Notes: generated by a model not told the origin, from the sequence alone. Shown: positions 21,687 to 35,073, numbered from the stretch's first letter. The stretch: 64,000 bases of DNA from Vitellaria paradoxa (GCA_019916065.1 CM034233.1:4780516-4844515), one strand, 5' to 3'. Numbers and translations are program-made.

Positions 21687-24600
21687 ATGGAGGATAGCGA
21701 AAAAGGGGGGCAGGACTTGGCGGTTGACGGAGAAGCTCCGGAGAGCAAGCTCGTTGATGCTGAAGTTGAACGCCAACCAGAGGAAGACTTGCCTACGGCG
21801 GCAGCTGCCGAGAAACAAAACCCCAGTGAAACATTGTCGGAGGACAACAAAGCCAGTGAGAAAGAGCCCAAAAACCAAAACCCTAATGAAAATGGTGCAG
21901 AGGAACAAAGCCTTGGCGATGACAAGAAAATGCCTGTAGAGAAAGGTCACCAGATTGGCAAGGAAGGATTGATTAGCGATGACAAGCAAATTCCTGTGAA
22001 GGAAGCTCGTCGGATTGATAAGGAAGGAGATGCAGATTTGGCAGCGGAGCCTGATCATGATATGGCTTCCATTTCCATGGCAGAAGGTGATGAGGGACTT
22101 AATAAGGCTTCAGAAAATAAACTTGCGGGTCCTGATACCTGTCCCGTAGATCAGCATGCACCCGTGACACCCAGTTCCTTAGTGAAGTGTTCAAATGTCA
22201 AAGCTGAAGGTGACAGTAGGGAATTGTCCAAGAATTGGTTGAATGATTCAAAGGTATGTCCTAAAATTTCATTTTTTAAGAAGGGCAGAAATAGGTTTTG
22301 GTGAAATTTAATGGCAATATGATAGTCCATAAGATTCTAAATTTCTGTTTCTTGTTTGAATAGCAAATGGCAGAGGATGATGAATCTGGAACACCAGAGG
22401 ACCAGGCAACATTCATGAAGGACCTGGAAAGTTTCTATAGAGAAAAGTCCATGGAATTTAAGCCCCCTAGGTTTTATGGACAGCCACTAAACTGCCTCAA
22501 GTAATTTTTTATGGACTTTTGAGTGTGCATGCAGTAGTAACTATTTTAGATATAAGCTAACCTTTCATGTGCTTGTTTAGGTTATGGAAAGCTGTCACCA
22601 AATTGGGTGGCTATGATCGGGTATGGATGCATTCTTAATTTGTACTTTTCTTTTTGTTTACAAGTTTAAAACACCAAGTGTTATTTCCATGTAGTGTTTG
22701 TTGCCTATAGTATGCTCCGAGTAAAAATCTTGAATGTGATTGGACAGCTGTAATTACCTATAATAGCATAATTGTAGTGTATTGGGAAATCTTTCATCAG
22801 TTGGAGATTATGTTTTGTGGATTTGCGTATGGTCGTCAACTGTTGGTATGGGTTTTAGAGTTAGATTTGCTCATGTCCAACAAATATTTTTATTATGTTA
22901 ACTAATATAAATATGAGATATGATAAAGAAGATAATATATAACAAGTTATGCAGGAAAATTAAATAAATGAGGATGGTAAAGGGAAGAGAGAACAAACGC
23001 AATGATTTATAGTGGTTTTGGTTTCAATCCAATATGACATCCACTTCTCAAGCTTTGCCTTGAGATCTTCCACTATCTTTGAAGATGTTGATACTCTCTA
23101 GTTTTCCATTGGTATTAGTAAAACCCTTCTAACCAAGTTGTTATGTCCAAATCCACTCAAACTTCATCCAATCTCCCCCTTAAAAGTTGGTTCTTGTTTT
23201 GTATCTTTAAAAATTATAAGAATTACTCGTAAATTCTCTCAATAAATCAATGAGGCATGGATTAAACCTTTTATATACAATTTACAAGTTAAAGCTTTCA
23301 CCTAAAGTGATGCAATAACTCCCTCAAGGATAGATGTACAAACGAAGTTCAATAGAAGAGAAATTGGGGATGAAAAATGGAGAACTTAGATCTTGATGCG
23401 GGCCTCTCTTCTTGGTTGTTCTCGTTCGACAAATGATTGTGATCTCTTCTTTTATAACTTCGAGATATATTGTAGCCATGGGGGAGGGATTTCAGGAAGT
23501 TTTGCTGGTCGAAATATAACCTTTGGAGTTTTGATTTTTCTAGTACATTGACGCATTATTCGGCATTTATGACACATTTAGGCAAAAGGCTTTTCCAGCA
23601 GTTATGCGTTGACACATTACACTTCTTGTGTCCACATGATTTGGGAATAAGTATTTTTTGAGTTGGTCATATTGGTCTCCTTTTGTGGGGAAGCATCACT
23701 TGTTTGTTTAAACATCAATGTGTCATCACATGGGCTCCATTTGTCAAGACCTTCTAACATAGAATTTGAATATGGTTAAGCATAAAAAACACTTCACCAA
23801 CCTTTGTTTATTAAATCACATTCAATATAAGCTTCAAAACAAGGTCCTAAAACATGGATAAATATATAAGAACATAGGAATATATACTGTGCATTCCTCC
23901 AATAAGTTTAGAAAGAGCAAGTATACAAAACTCAGGGAGAATTACTTAAACTACCCTTGAGATTTAGTATTAGTACAACTCACTCCTTGAGGTATTAAAA
24001 ATTACAATGACCCCCTTGTCAGGCTTTGTCTTTTAACAAAAGTAACAGAAAACAATAAAATTACATTTTTTCCATTGCTTTGACAATTAATTTAATACTC
24101 TATGCCAATCATCTAATTCCTGCTCTCTTCCTCTCCCTATCCCCATCAAATTTAGCTGCCCTTCTCTTGTTCTTATTTCCCCAAGTGAAACTGTCTTCCT
24201 CGTCCTATCCCCTATCAAACTTGGCAACCCTTTTATCTTTTTCCTTCATTTCCCTAAGCCCAACCTTCCATAACAATCACAAAAAATAATAATCAATCAA
24301 ATATATTTTAGTTACTACATTACACATAATTTTCAAAAATAGTAAAAAAATAAAATAAAAATTATGTGCCCATCACACATCATTCATCATTATTGTCTTA
24401 CCTTTCTATTTTAAACCACACCAACCCCCCCCCCCCCAAAAAAAAAAGAAAAGAAAAAAAGCCACTATATTTCTCTCAGTTGATAAAGAGGTAAAGGGTT
24501 GAGGCTACTATTTCAAACAAGCAATAAAGACAAAAATATCCCTTCTCATGAGGGTTGGGGGTTTATCATCATGGGTTAGGTGTTGAGATTTTGGGGAAAG

Positions 24601-25763
24601 ATGTGATGGTTTGTTTAAATGCTATGGTATTAGGGTTGGGGATTGAGATGGTGATGTAATCTTTTGGCTAAAGAGAAGAAGAAATGAAGATAAGGAAATG
24701 GGCGATAGTGGAAGAGTTCAGTACTATAGGACTGTTTTGCTGCTGGTTTTTGAGCTTGAGCTGAAATTATACACCTTTTGGCCCTCCATTCCTGCTACAT
24801 GAATTATGTTACTGTCATTATGCTGCAGCTGAATATTGTAAGTAACGAAGTGATCTACTTACCTCTTGGATATGTTTGTTATCATTTAATTTTCTATCTC
24901 TATTGGTAAGTGTGCATTGAAACTTGTTGCTGCACAGGCAATGTTATTAATTGGGCACCTTTTATTTGCAGCTTCACTCTGATGAAGCAAATCTGTATGT
25001 GATTCTGTACTCTAAATTTAGATGGACGTTACATCAAGCTAATTCATCTAAACTTAAATCTATTTGCCATGCTGTAATATTTGAGTTAATAGTACTTGGT
25101 TGAGTTCACTTATGTGCTGAATTTATGGGGTTGAGGACTTAAGAGGGATCTTTTCATCTTCTTTTTCAAAAAAAAAAAAAAAAAGGGATCTTTTCATCTT
25201 GACTGGGTTCTTGATGTGTTAGTTAATATGATGATTTAACAGACATTCTGTTATTGGTTTTTGCAGGTAACTGGGTCCAAGTTATGGCGGCAAGTAGGGG
25301 AGTCATTCCACCCCCCAAAGTAAGGATGGCATGTTGGTTCATTTATAACTCCCTGTATATCTGTGTATATATGTATATTTATCCATGTCCAACATGTATG
25401 AACACCTTGGTTTTGCCCCTTCCCCCTTCTGTCCTTTCTCTGTTGATGTCTTTGCAATTTTTGGTTTGTAAGCTATTAAATTGACATTTACCTAAAATCA
25501 GCACAATATTAAAAGCTAGGATTAGGTATCATTTCCACCAAGATTCTTTTGAATGTTGTTGTCATTTTGTTGCTATTAATTTCAAAAATAATATATACAT
25601 ATATTTATATATATTAGCTACACTCTCTTTATGTTGGTTTCCTTTTGATCTTCTGAAATCTCTCTTTCTCCCTCTCTCAGGACCTGCACAACTGTCTCTT
25701 GGACATTTCGCATTTTCTATGAGAAGGTAATGCTTGTGTTGTTTAGCTGTTTTCTCCCTTCTA

Positions 25764-25797
<34 letters not shown>

Positions 25798-28700
25798 ATG
25801 ATTATTATTATTATTATTATTATTATTTTGTCTTGGCTACATGTGTGTTTTTGACGTGGTGAGTTTTTGCTACTAGGCACCTCGCTTCCTAGTCAACCTC
25901 GATTCGTATGGCAAAGCTTAATAATGACAATGGAGAAAGTGTTTATGTATTTATTTATTTTGAATCATGCTGATTTTCTTTTGAGAAATCCTGTATCTTT
26001 TGAATATGCTGTTTCTTCTATTTTTGGTTGATTTTTTTTTTTAATTTGAGCTTGTCTTCCCAAAGACAAGGTCAGATAACCAAATAGCTCAATTGGTACT
26101 TGGAAACCATTTAAGATGAAACCAAAGAAGCATGGGTATCGATAGGGAGTATGGATACAAAATAACGCAGGTATATCGACACATCAGTTTTCAAAATTAT
26201 TATAAGAAATGATATGTTAGAGATACATTAATGAATAAATATCTATTACTCATTCATTTTTGCACTAAAAATGCATTTATCTTTTATTTAAAAGATTTTA
26301 TTTATAAACAAATTAGGAATTTTAGGTCTTAAAATACCTGAAATAAAAAATAAATGATAAAGAATCAATAAATGTCAATCCATATTTTTTTTGTCTTATT
26401 ATTTGATTGCAAGTTTCTTTTTCAAAATTACTATCTGTTTCCTGTACATATGACTCATGGTTATATATCTCAAGTGTCCAAAGAGTGTAGGTATCAAACA
26501 CGGCACGATACGACATCAATACATTATCTTCCTAGATTTGTTCTGCTTCTTAGGATGAAATGATCACAACTCAAATGAAATAATATTTATTTTAAAAGAT
26601 CTGTAATGTGAGGTTCTATGAGATTTCAGTAAGTAATTTTATTTTCAACCAGTTTGGCATGACTATGTTCATGAATTTGTGTTTGGATTTTATGCACACT
26701 GTAATTTGTGTTAACAAGATGTGGGATGGAATAGTTGGCATGAATCTTTTTTTTAAGCCCCTTGTTCAACAAATTAAACATGCATTTTGGTTGTTTTCTA
26801 AATGGTCCATTTAGTAAATGCATGGTGGTGGCCATATGCGAACAATGTTGGATGCTGCAATCACAAAGTATCACTTGAGAATGGTTGAATGAGAATTAGG
26901 GCACGCGCGCACGCACACACACACACACAGAGGACCCTTGTAGGGTTTACATATGGAGAAGGCCAAAGACGATGTCTAATCTTCTATAATTGCATAGAGG
27001 TTATTTATCTGGACATTAGAGGTTGTTATTCATCGGGACACTTAAGCGTGGAAGCTAGCCCACCACAAATTTGAAGGAAATGTGGTCCTAGGGAGAGGTG
27101 GCATCTTTTGCATGGTTTGATTGGCTTGACAAGGGCGAAACCAAGTGGTGGGAGAGATATAGCATGTTTTATGCGGTTTGATTGGTCTCAAGGGCTATCC
27201 TTTGTCCAAGTGGTGGGAGTCTTTTCTTCTGTGTCAACTAGTTCTAAAAAGATCTTGGTGGTTGGTAGTTTGATCATCCACACTAAATGTTGTCTTGTAA
27301 TGGAGGCTTTCTTTCTCTCAAATTGATTAGATAGTCAGTTAACTCATTTGAGGGAGGATGGGAAGAGTTGCCCTAGGGAACCTTTTAGTTCAACCAACCT
27401 ATCCACAAAACCTTCGTTTTGGGAGAATTATGGGAGCCCTTGGATGCCCATGAGTGAAGAACTACTTTTGAGGGCTCTCTGGTCATTGTATCAAGCCCAT
27501 GGTGAAAGAGGTTTCTAGAGAATGAGGAAATCTTTGTAGTAGAGGGTCCTGAGGAGTCTCTCAATAGACATGGCTTCATGAAAAGAGGTGAGCTTGGGTA
27601 GAGATGATATGTTTGGGCAAAGGTTGCCTTAGCACGTATTGGTCATGCAGAAAGTGATGCAAATGGGGAGGTATGACACGTAACGGTAGCGACCAATTTT
27701 TAAAACTATATGTGTGCCAATAAACATGTCACTAGGTTTCGACAAGGACACACCAAGAATGTAAATTCTTAGGAAATTTGCTTGATGAGAGCTTTATGAC
27801 ATAAAAAATAAGGGGCTGCTCAATGAATTAACGATGTATTACTACACACACGCGTGCACACACACAGACATACATTCCTTTGCTATAAATATCTATTTAT
27901 TTTCCATATATGCATGTATGTATTTTATGTGGGATAAATATTTAAATTTCATCGATAGAAACCATTTTCTATTAGAAATCCAACTCATTTCTAGGTGCGG
28001 TAGGGGCTCATGTCCAACATCGCAGGATAGGTACATGGTTCCCGCCAATGAAGTGTCCAACCTAATAGATTTGTGGCATTGTAGTTGAATGGCCTATTAC
28101 CACTTGTTTTGGAAGCATATTCTGCACCATCTTTCTGGTAATTCGGATTTGTTGACTTGTCATTATTTATAGGGTCTCTATTGTGATTATTGCCTTTTAA
28201 AGTGATCAGTTGGCATGGATGCTCTACAATGTGTATTCTTCACATTCTGAAATTTGCATCACATGAATGAACGGGCAACATACCTATACTTTACTTGTTA
28301 CTTTTTTTAAACCTGACGTTGTTTGATTCAGCAATTTGTAGCAGTTCTCTTGCTTTATATACTTTGTCATGACCATGTGGAATGCTCCCTTGCAAGGTTG
28401 TTAAAAATGAGACTCTACTTAAAATCGGTGGAGGGGTCTAAAAAATCATATCATAAAATTGAATCACAAAATCGTAAGATTTTACTCAATGCCTATAATA
28501 TGAAAATATAGTTAATTATGCTATAATTCTTCATTTAGAGCTTCAATTTTTTTGATGAGTAAAATATTTTATTAATAAGAGAGAGGAGCAAAAACTTGCA
28601 TCAAGAAAATGCCATACATAAAACCTTACTCATATCAATAAAACGAATCCTCAACAAAGTTCTCAAAAAATTCTGTATCTAGTTCTATTCTCCTTTTGTC

Positions 28701-31700
28701 CAACTACACAATTAAGATCTTTAAAGAATTTGGTGTGATCTATACAATTGAAATTAAAATACTGACTTGATTTTAACTTAATTTTTTGTAAGAGTTGAAA
28801 TGTATTTGTAATATTTTATTATAGGTCTCTTGATTTCCATCCTAACTACTATATTTAATTTATAGTAGTCAATTTGGTGGAACAATGCACATAGTCCTCA
28901 ACTAGTATGGCATAGGAAATAATAGTATTATAGAATAAAAAAATCTACTCAAAAAAAAAAAAATGTAACAAATGAAAAAGTTGTGACCTATTACTTCGAA
29001 AAAAACATAAAAGTTTATTTTATTTGACAAAATCACACAAAATTTAGTTAATTTTTAAAATCGGTAAAATCACTTAAAAAATCGAGATTTTACTGATTTT
29101 ATATTTCAAAATCGAGATTTCACCTATTTTATTCCTGTTAAGATTTTACATAAAATTGAACAAATTTTCTTGCTCTAATATTGTAAAATCGTAAGATTTT
29201 AAGATTTCAATTGAGATTTTAACAACATTGCTCCCTTGGGTCATTGCAATACAATTTGCGGTGTCCATTGTTTGCTAATTCTTTTCTTTTTTACAGGCAC
29301 TTTTGGAATATGAAAGGCATAAGACACAAACTGGTGAGCTCCAACTTGCTGTCGTAGCCCTCCCTGAGCCTTCAAGTGTTGAAAATGAAGTAAGTTCATT
29401 TATATTAGTTTGAGTTCATTTGAATTCCGTGAACAATGTGAAGATATAAGTTGCATTCCTTTTGTGACCTGGATGCAAGTGATTTAAGACAGGTTCGTGA
29501 CCGGTTAACATTATCTGGTTTTGAACCTTCCAAAATTATATGTCCTTGTTATACAGCAGAGGCCTTAGGTTTTGACAACATGCATACTCATATTGGGTGC
29601 ATAGGCTTAAATTCCAGGTGGGTCTTGTGGAGTTCAATTGGAGTTTTCAAGTTTCTTGGCTGAGGAATTGTGCAATAGGCTGTGAAAACATGCTTAAGAT
29701 TTGTTGGGTATAAGTGGTTGTGTTGGATCCGAATGTACCAACATCTCTTACAATTTAGAACTTTGTGTGATGAAAAAGGGTACCAGCTCAAATAAAATGG
29801 GGGAAAAAAAAAAAAAAAAGAAAGAAAAGAAGAGGAATGGTGCCAGTTTTCAGCAGAAAGTGCAGTAAACAAGAAATCAAGTGGCTGAGTTGTTAAGCCG
29901 ACTGTGAAGGATTGAAAGGAATCTCCATGCGAGATTATCAGTTACCTATGTATTCTTAGTCATTGGAATCTCTTCAGATGCTTGGAAAGAGAGGATTCAC
30001 CATAATATTTTATAGTATGCCATAGCAAGGTACTTGCATGGTTTGTGGACATTTTATCTTATCCATAATTTCCTCTTTTTCTCCCTTTTAAGTAAAATAA
30101 CCCAGTTCTTACTTTTCACGACATATATGTGTGTGGAAATCTTTCTAGTCCGTGCTCTCGAAAACACAGAACATAAGAGAAAATAATCAGTCTGATCAGG
30201 AGTTACATGGGCATGTTTAAATGTTATATGTAGTGGCAGGTTCTCCTTCTAAGCGGTGTTCTTATTTTTGTTTTTTGGTAAGTAAATATAAACTAAGCGG
30301 TGCTCTTGTTGGACATGTATGCTTACCCTTTCTTTTTTTTTTTTTTTTTTTTCGAATCAAAAGGTCATATAATTATTAAGCTGTTGCAAGGTGTTCCTTC
30401 ATTGTCTGTAAATCCCCGTTTCTTATATTTTGTAGGAGAATTTATATTAGTTTCTCATTCTATGTTTTGTTTTTTTTTTTTTTTGGGGGGGGGGGGGGGG
30501 GGAGGGGGGTTGAGGTGGGTGGGTGTGTGGTGGATAGGCTGGCTGCTGAACCATTCAGTGTTTTGGCAATCAGCTGCCTGGCTCCAGTTTGGACCACCCT
30601 TTTCTTAAACATGATGACTACTATGTTCTTGTGTCTAACTTGACAGAGGTTCTTCTCTTATCCTGCTTTAGGAAGGCAATTCTTTTTATCTGATTTAGGG
30701 AAATGGTTCAAAGGTTGGACTTTTAGCTTTGGATTTGTTAGGAAACCACATCATGTAAATCTTTAACTTGAATGTTCTACATTGCCTATGCAGGGAAATG
30801 GTTACCAAGCTCCAGGATCAGGTAGGGCACGAAGGGATGCTGCAGCTCGTGCCATGCAGGGGTGGCATGTCCAGCGTCTTTTTGGTTATGGTGAAGTTGG
30901 TGAACCCATTATTAAGGTATAGAAGAACTACTTACCTCCAGACTTCTTTTCTTTTCTTTTTATTTTTTGTGTTGTATTGTTGATTTATTGTGTGATGTGC
31001 ATGCATTTGATTGTTCGTATTTATATTTTTATGTTGAATAGGACAAGGGCTTCAATAATATGCCGAAGCGTGAAAAAAGTCTCAAAAGCATTGGTATGCT
31101 TCTCCGCAGATTATTGTCCATTAAATATTATAGCAAAGATATGCTCAACACATTTTCTCAAAATATACATTCATATACTAAAAAAATGTGTTTTCTCAAT
31201 ATTTGACAGTTCTCTTACCCAAAAAAGAAAAAAGAAAAAATTCCTGAGTCCTAAAAAAATTTTTTCAGAAAATTTTGGGATGTTGGATGATAGTTTTAAC
31301 CCTGCCTGAGTTTGTCTTTGTTTTCTAGTAAGCTTTTTTAAAGATATGTTAATAAATGTAGCGCTTCTAAGGGGGCATTTGGAGTGACAAAAAGTTATAA
31401 ATTTTAATAAAAGTTATGGGTTTGTAATTCGGGCAGTGAGATAAAAAATGAGTAACTGTTACAGATTTTAAGTGTTTTTCAGCAATTTTCTTCGCTCCAA
31501 AAGGAGCCTAATTATCAATTTAAGGACATTACAATATTACCCAACTTTGGTGCACATTACTCATTGCAATGAAAATTCGTTTAATTGACTCAGGTTCAGT
31601 TAAACATAAGAGGCCAACAGAAGTGGAGCTCCCTGTGAAAGCTGCACGCACTGAAACTGCGAAGCAGTTAAGGCTCTGATCTTGTCTTTTTATAATTTTG

Positions 31701-34183
31701 TTTTCTTGTGTATAATTTGGACAATGTTGCTAACAAGCTCCACAAGAAATTCTCAATTTGCTTCTTTCTTGTTAGTGGTGTGATCATACCTTCCTAGTTC
31801 TTAATTTCTGTTTAGCATGTTTCTCTAGCATGTTTCTCTCTGATTTTTGTCAATTTCTATTTGCACCATAAAGAATTTTTATTCCCATGTCTGTTTCAAT
31901 TGTAAATCCGTAGGTCGAGTGATTTTGGAGTTGTGAGTGAGCAGGCTCATAATTGATAGTACCATAGAACTTCATGCTTGATTATTCCTATTTCCTTGTG
32001 ATGTTTTTTTGCAAAATAAGGTTCCTAAGTTTTTATAACTAAATTTTGATCAGTCCTGAAGTGTGAAAGGTCATTTCCAGTGTTTTGATCTGCACATATC
32101 AAAGCATGCTTCTTTGTTCACGTTCATTCCATATGGCACAAATTCTGAGTTTGAATAGCATCAATTAATCAAAGGATGATGGTGGACTCGCTTACTCAAG
32201 TCAACTGGGTGGTAATTTGGGTAGTTAGGTCCTTTGCTTGTGTTAACCTGACAATTTTTCGAGCATTGAAACATTGGGGGAAAAGACATTGTTGAACCCC
32301 ACTGCTTCTTAAAGTATTCTGAATCTTGTTTTCCTTTGTATCTTCTGATAAATGTAGTAAACATTAAATGTAGTCTCTCTGTCCTTGCATGTTTCATCAC
32401 CCTCAGTTTTCAAAGCTATGCTAAATTCTGTTCTCTTAATTTGCTAGGCTGGTGACAACAGTTGTTGATGTTGGGCCCCCTGCTGATTGGGTGAAGATCA
32501 ATGTGCGGGAAGCTGTGAGTTTCTTTTAGATTTATAACAAGTGAAATACTACGCTATCCTTAAATTTCCTCCATTGGAATTCTAACTTGATGTGCCATAT
32601 TTATCACAGAAAGATTGTTTTGAGGTTTATGCTCTTGTTCCGGGGCTCTTGCGTGAGGAGGTTTGTTCTTCTTGTGAAACATATATTTTCTCTCATTTCG
32701 TTTACCTTTGATGGTTTATATTTTTATCCTTTGCCCTGATTTTGATATAATATGACAGTTGTTCAATAGCTGTTATTTATTTATTTATTTATTTATCCCC
32801 AGTGTTTAGGTAAATGAGCTGGTCGAGCTAGCTCTTAATTCCTAATAAAAAATAAGGGAGAACGCCTGATGTCAACTAAGGTGTTTCATTGATAAACTTA
32901 GTGGGAAGAAAAAAAAAAAGTTAGTCTTGTTGATCAGTTCTGTTCCTCAATCAATGCTAATAGTTATGGTCCAGTAAATTTGAATATGCATGTGTAGTTA
33001 TCTAATGTAGGCTGTATTAAACTTGAGAACCTCAGAAGTGGTAGTTATGGTCCATTCTGTCTGCTTAATATGCTACATTGTCATCTATTACTCTGACCTA
33101 AGGAAAGAGGAAACTATATTCTAATAATCAATGCGAAATCTCTTTATTTCATACCCTACTGTAGTGACAAAGGGTCTTCCACTGTTTATCTGTTGGTCCT
33201 TCTCTCATCTCCTTGTTCTTCTTTGCCAAAGAGAAATTTAGAACTACTGATCTTTGATGAGTGGTATGAAGGTAGCATTTGAACTTCAGGTCTCTGCTCC
33301 GACTTTTAGAAGGTTTACCAGCCAAGCTAGCTGGCCCGCTTTGCATGTATAATGGATTGGAATAGAATTGTACAGTTCGTTTAAGATCTTACATGCAATA
33401 TAATTGCCAAGTTAAATATTTAAAAATCAAGAACTTTGTGCCTTCTTTGGTTACACTTTGGTATATCTCTATTTCTGTTTTCTTTCTTTTTTTGGGGGGG
33501 GGGGGGGAGTGAGTATATCTCTATTTCAGTTAATAAGAAAGAACAACTTTTTGAATTTCTCCAGCTATTTCCTTGTGTGGATGCACAGACAATCACCCTG
33601 CTTCACCCTGCCCGCCCTGAGGGTTGGGGGAGGATGTGAACCAGGAACCTTTTGATAGTAATAGTATAAAATACCCTCTGCATGGATATTTATGTAAAAT
33701 TTTCTTATGAAGATACAAATCACATTTTGTATGTTGATCGTCATATTTATCTGTGGATTAAGGTACGAGTTCAATCAGATCCAGCTGGACGCTTGGTAAT
33801 TACGGGGCAACCAGAGCAGCCTGACAATCCTTGGGGTATCACAGCCTTCAAAAAGGTTAAATCTTTTCCGTCCTTTGATGTTGGTTCTCAAACTGTAAAA
33901 AACATACACCTTTGTGCATGGTCTATGTATTAATGGGAAATAAAGGCCAATCTATGTATTCTGGGAATTCTGTGAATGTCATTATCCGAGTATTATTGGG
34001 GTTTAACATTTCAGTTGAGAATTTCCATTGCTTTTTATATTCTGATTTGAAGCAAATACACTGGCATTTGGTTTTCAGGTGGTGAGTTTACCTGCAAGAA
34101 TTGACCCGCTCCAGACATCTGCCGTTGTTAGCCTGCACGGTAGACTCTACGTTCGTGTACCCTTTGAGCAGTCAAATCTCTGA
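21687..34183 (+). CDS. ARID/BRIGHT domain protein with C-terminal HSP20-like domain, 13 exons, 501 aa
   Basis: Plant ARID-HSP20 proteins bind AT-rich DNA in the nucleus; Arabidopsis relatives are subunits of a PWWP-EPCR-ARID-TRB chromatin complex (recalled, not checked). Exons: 21687-22253, 22364-22500, 22581-22620, 25267-25319, 25681-25726, 29297-29389, 30794-30916, 31042-31093, 31594-31672, 32448-32514, 32610-32660, 33763-33855, 34079-34183; phases agree (1506 nt). Residues 1-189 are acidic and low-complexity. The ARID spans about 200-291 (ATFMKDLESFYREK, FYGQPLNCLKLWKAV, LGGYDRVTGSKLW, FRIFYEKALLEYE). A GYQAPGSGRARRDAAARAMQ motif sits at about 315-334. The HSP20-like fold covers about 405-495 (DCFEVYALVPGLLREEVRVQ). 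The start is the first ATG after the leader acceptor. Intron 9 looks GC-AG. Introns 3 (2.6 kb) and 5 (3.6 kb) carry repeats. Confidence 0.93.
22850..24900. other. Repeat-rich part of ARID intron 3
   Basis: Within intron 3 (22621-25266). 22960-23170 contains AATGATTTATAGTGG, CACTTCTCAAGC and TTGAGATCTTCCACTATC words typical of a dispersed plant repeat of unknown class. A C9-A10 run lies at about 24426-24448. No coding domain is visible. Confidence 0.4.
25764..25830. repeat. Compound (GAT)n(TTA)n microsatellite, ARID intron 5
   Basis: About 11 GAT units pass into about 9 ATT/TTA units just downstream of exon 5. Confidence 0.9.
27060..27240. repeat. Tandem duplication, about 62-bp unit, ARID intron 5
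   Basis: GGTTTGATTGGCTTGAC...CCAAGTGGTGGGAG is followed by GGTTTGATTGGTCTCAA...CCAAGTGGTGGGAG. Each copy is preceded by GAGAGGTGGCAT or GAGAGATATAGCAT. Confidence 0.65.
28393..29228. mobile_element. Non-autonomous TIR element with 10-bp target duplication (MULE-like), ARID intron 5
   Basis: 836 bp. The left end is CAAGGTTGTTAAAAATGAGA. The right end, reverse-complemented, is AATGTTGTTAAAATCTCAAT. Both sides are flanked by TGCTCCCTTG (28383-28392 and 29229-29238), a perfect 10-bp direct repeat. Internal AAAATCG and CGATTTTA words repeat. It has no transposase frame. A target duplication of 9-10 bp suggests the Mutator superfamily. Confidence 0.65.
30485..30538 (+). repeat. Long G-tract, possible G-quadruplex, ARID intron 6
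   Basis: 18 consecutive G, then A, six G, then GGTGGGTGGG. It follows a poly-T run. Capable of G-quadruplex formation in the non-template strand. Length may be affected by sequencing error. Confidence 0.6.
31371..31512. repeat. Tourist-like MITE, ARID intron 8
   Basis: 142 bp. The left end is GGGGGCATTTGGAGTGAC. The right end, reverse-complemented, is GGCTCCTTTTGGAGCGAAG. Flanked on both sides by TAA, the usual PIF/Harbinger 3-bp duplication. It lies 81 bp before exon 9. Confidence 0.65.
33140..33345 (-). repeat. tRNA-derived SINE-like element, ARID intron 11
   Basis: Read on the - strand, AGCTAGCTTGGCTGGTAAAC resembles a tRNA A box and GAAGTTCAAATGC a B box about 45 bp later. A body runs leftwards toward an AT-rich end. 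No flanking duplication was established. A further - strand GGTTCACATCC B-box-like word lies at about 33636. Confidence 0.4.
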
Positions 34184-34521
34184 AGATAGTTGTGAATAAT
34201 TGCTGAAATGAAGGCAATTAGCGTTTCTAGGAAGAACTGAAAATTGAAGATAAGAGAACAAATGGTGGCATCTGCTGAATCAGAAGAACCACCAGACTTG
34301 TGAATGTTGTTCAGGTAGGGGCTTACCTGATCGTGAATGTTGCGTGCTTAGAACTTTAGAGGTCTTGTGAATTCAGAATTATAGTTAGATGTTTAGTAGC
34401 CTTTTTCGGCTCTCGTAGCCTTCATTGTAGGATTAAGAACTTCTTTAACTTTCTAAATAGGCAGACTTCCAAATTGTTTCGGTGCTTTATGTTGCTTCTT
34501 TTCTTTACGGAATAGCTTGGG

Positions 34522-34760
34522 CGTGTTTGGATCGAGGTTTTGGCGGGGGAGAGAAGGGAAGGGAAGGGAAAAAAGAATTAAAGGGTTGGGAATAGAAAGA
34601 GAAGGAAATATAAAATTTTAAATATGTTATTATTTGAGTGAATTAAAAAAAATATGAATGAATTTGTAATATGAAAATAAATAAATTTTTAATCATTTTC
34701 TTCTGAAAAATAAATTTAAACAAATAATTATTCTTTAGTGCGTTTAATATTTTTAATTGA
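34522..34760. repeat. Dispersed repeat C copy 1
   Basis: Begins GGGCGTGTTTGGATCGAGG, then GGGAAGGGAA, then AATATAAAATTTTAAATA and TTATTTGAGTGAATT. Similar blocks are at 38606-38882 and 51398-51650. Non-coding. Confidence 0.5.
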
Positions 34761-34863
34761 AAGTATTATTTTTTTAATCTTTTTTGGGATGAATATGAAT
34801 ACGTACGTGTCAAAAAATTATTAAATAAAAAAATTAAATTAAATTTTAATAAATGATATCAGT

Positions 34864-34883
34864 CCCCCCCCGGGGGGGGGGGG
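34864..34883. repeat. C8G12 homopolymer junction
   Basis: Eight C directly followed by twelve G, which could fold as a GC hairpin. Possibly a cloning or assembly artefact. Confidence 0.6.
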
Positions 34884-35070
34884 AAGGCTGAGCTTGGCAA
34901 GGAAACCAGTCCCGGAGGTGGGTTAATGTTCACTTTTGACTTAAAAAACTCTATTTGTGGACTTATTGAGGCATTACTACCTCTAATATGAGGTTAGACT
35001 TGCCGTTGGTGGAAAAGAAGTTGGTGGGTTGGCGATCTCAAAGTATATTTTACACAGATACTGAAAATCG

Positions 35071-35073
<3 letters not shown>

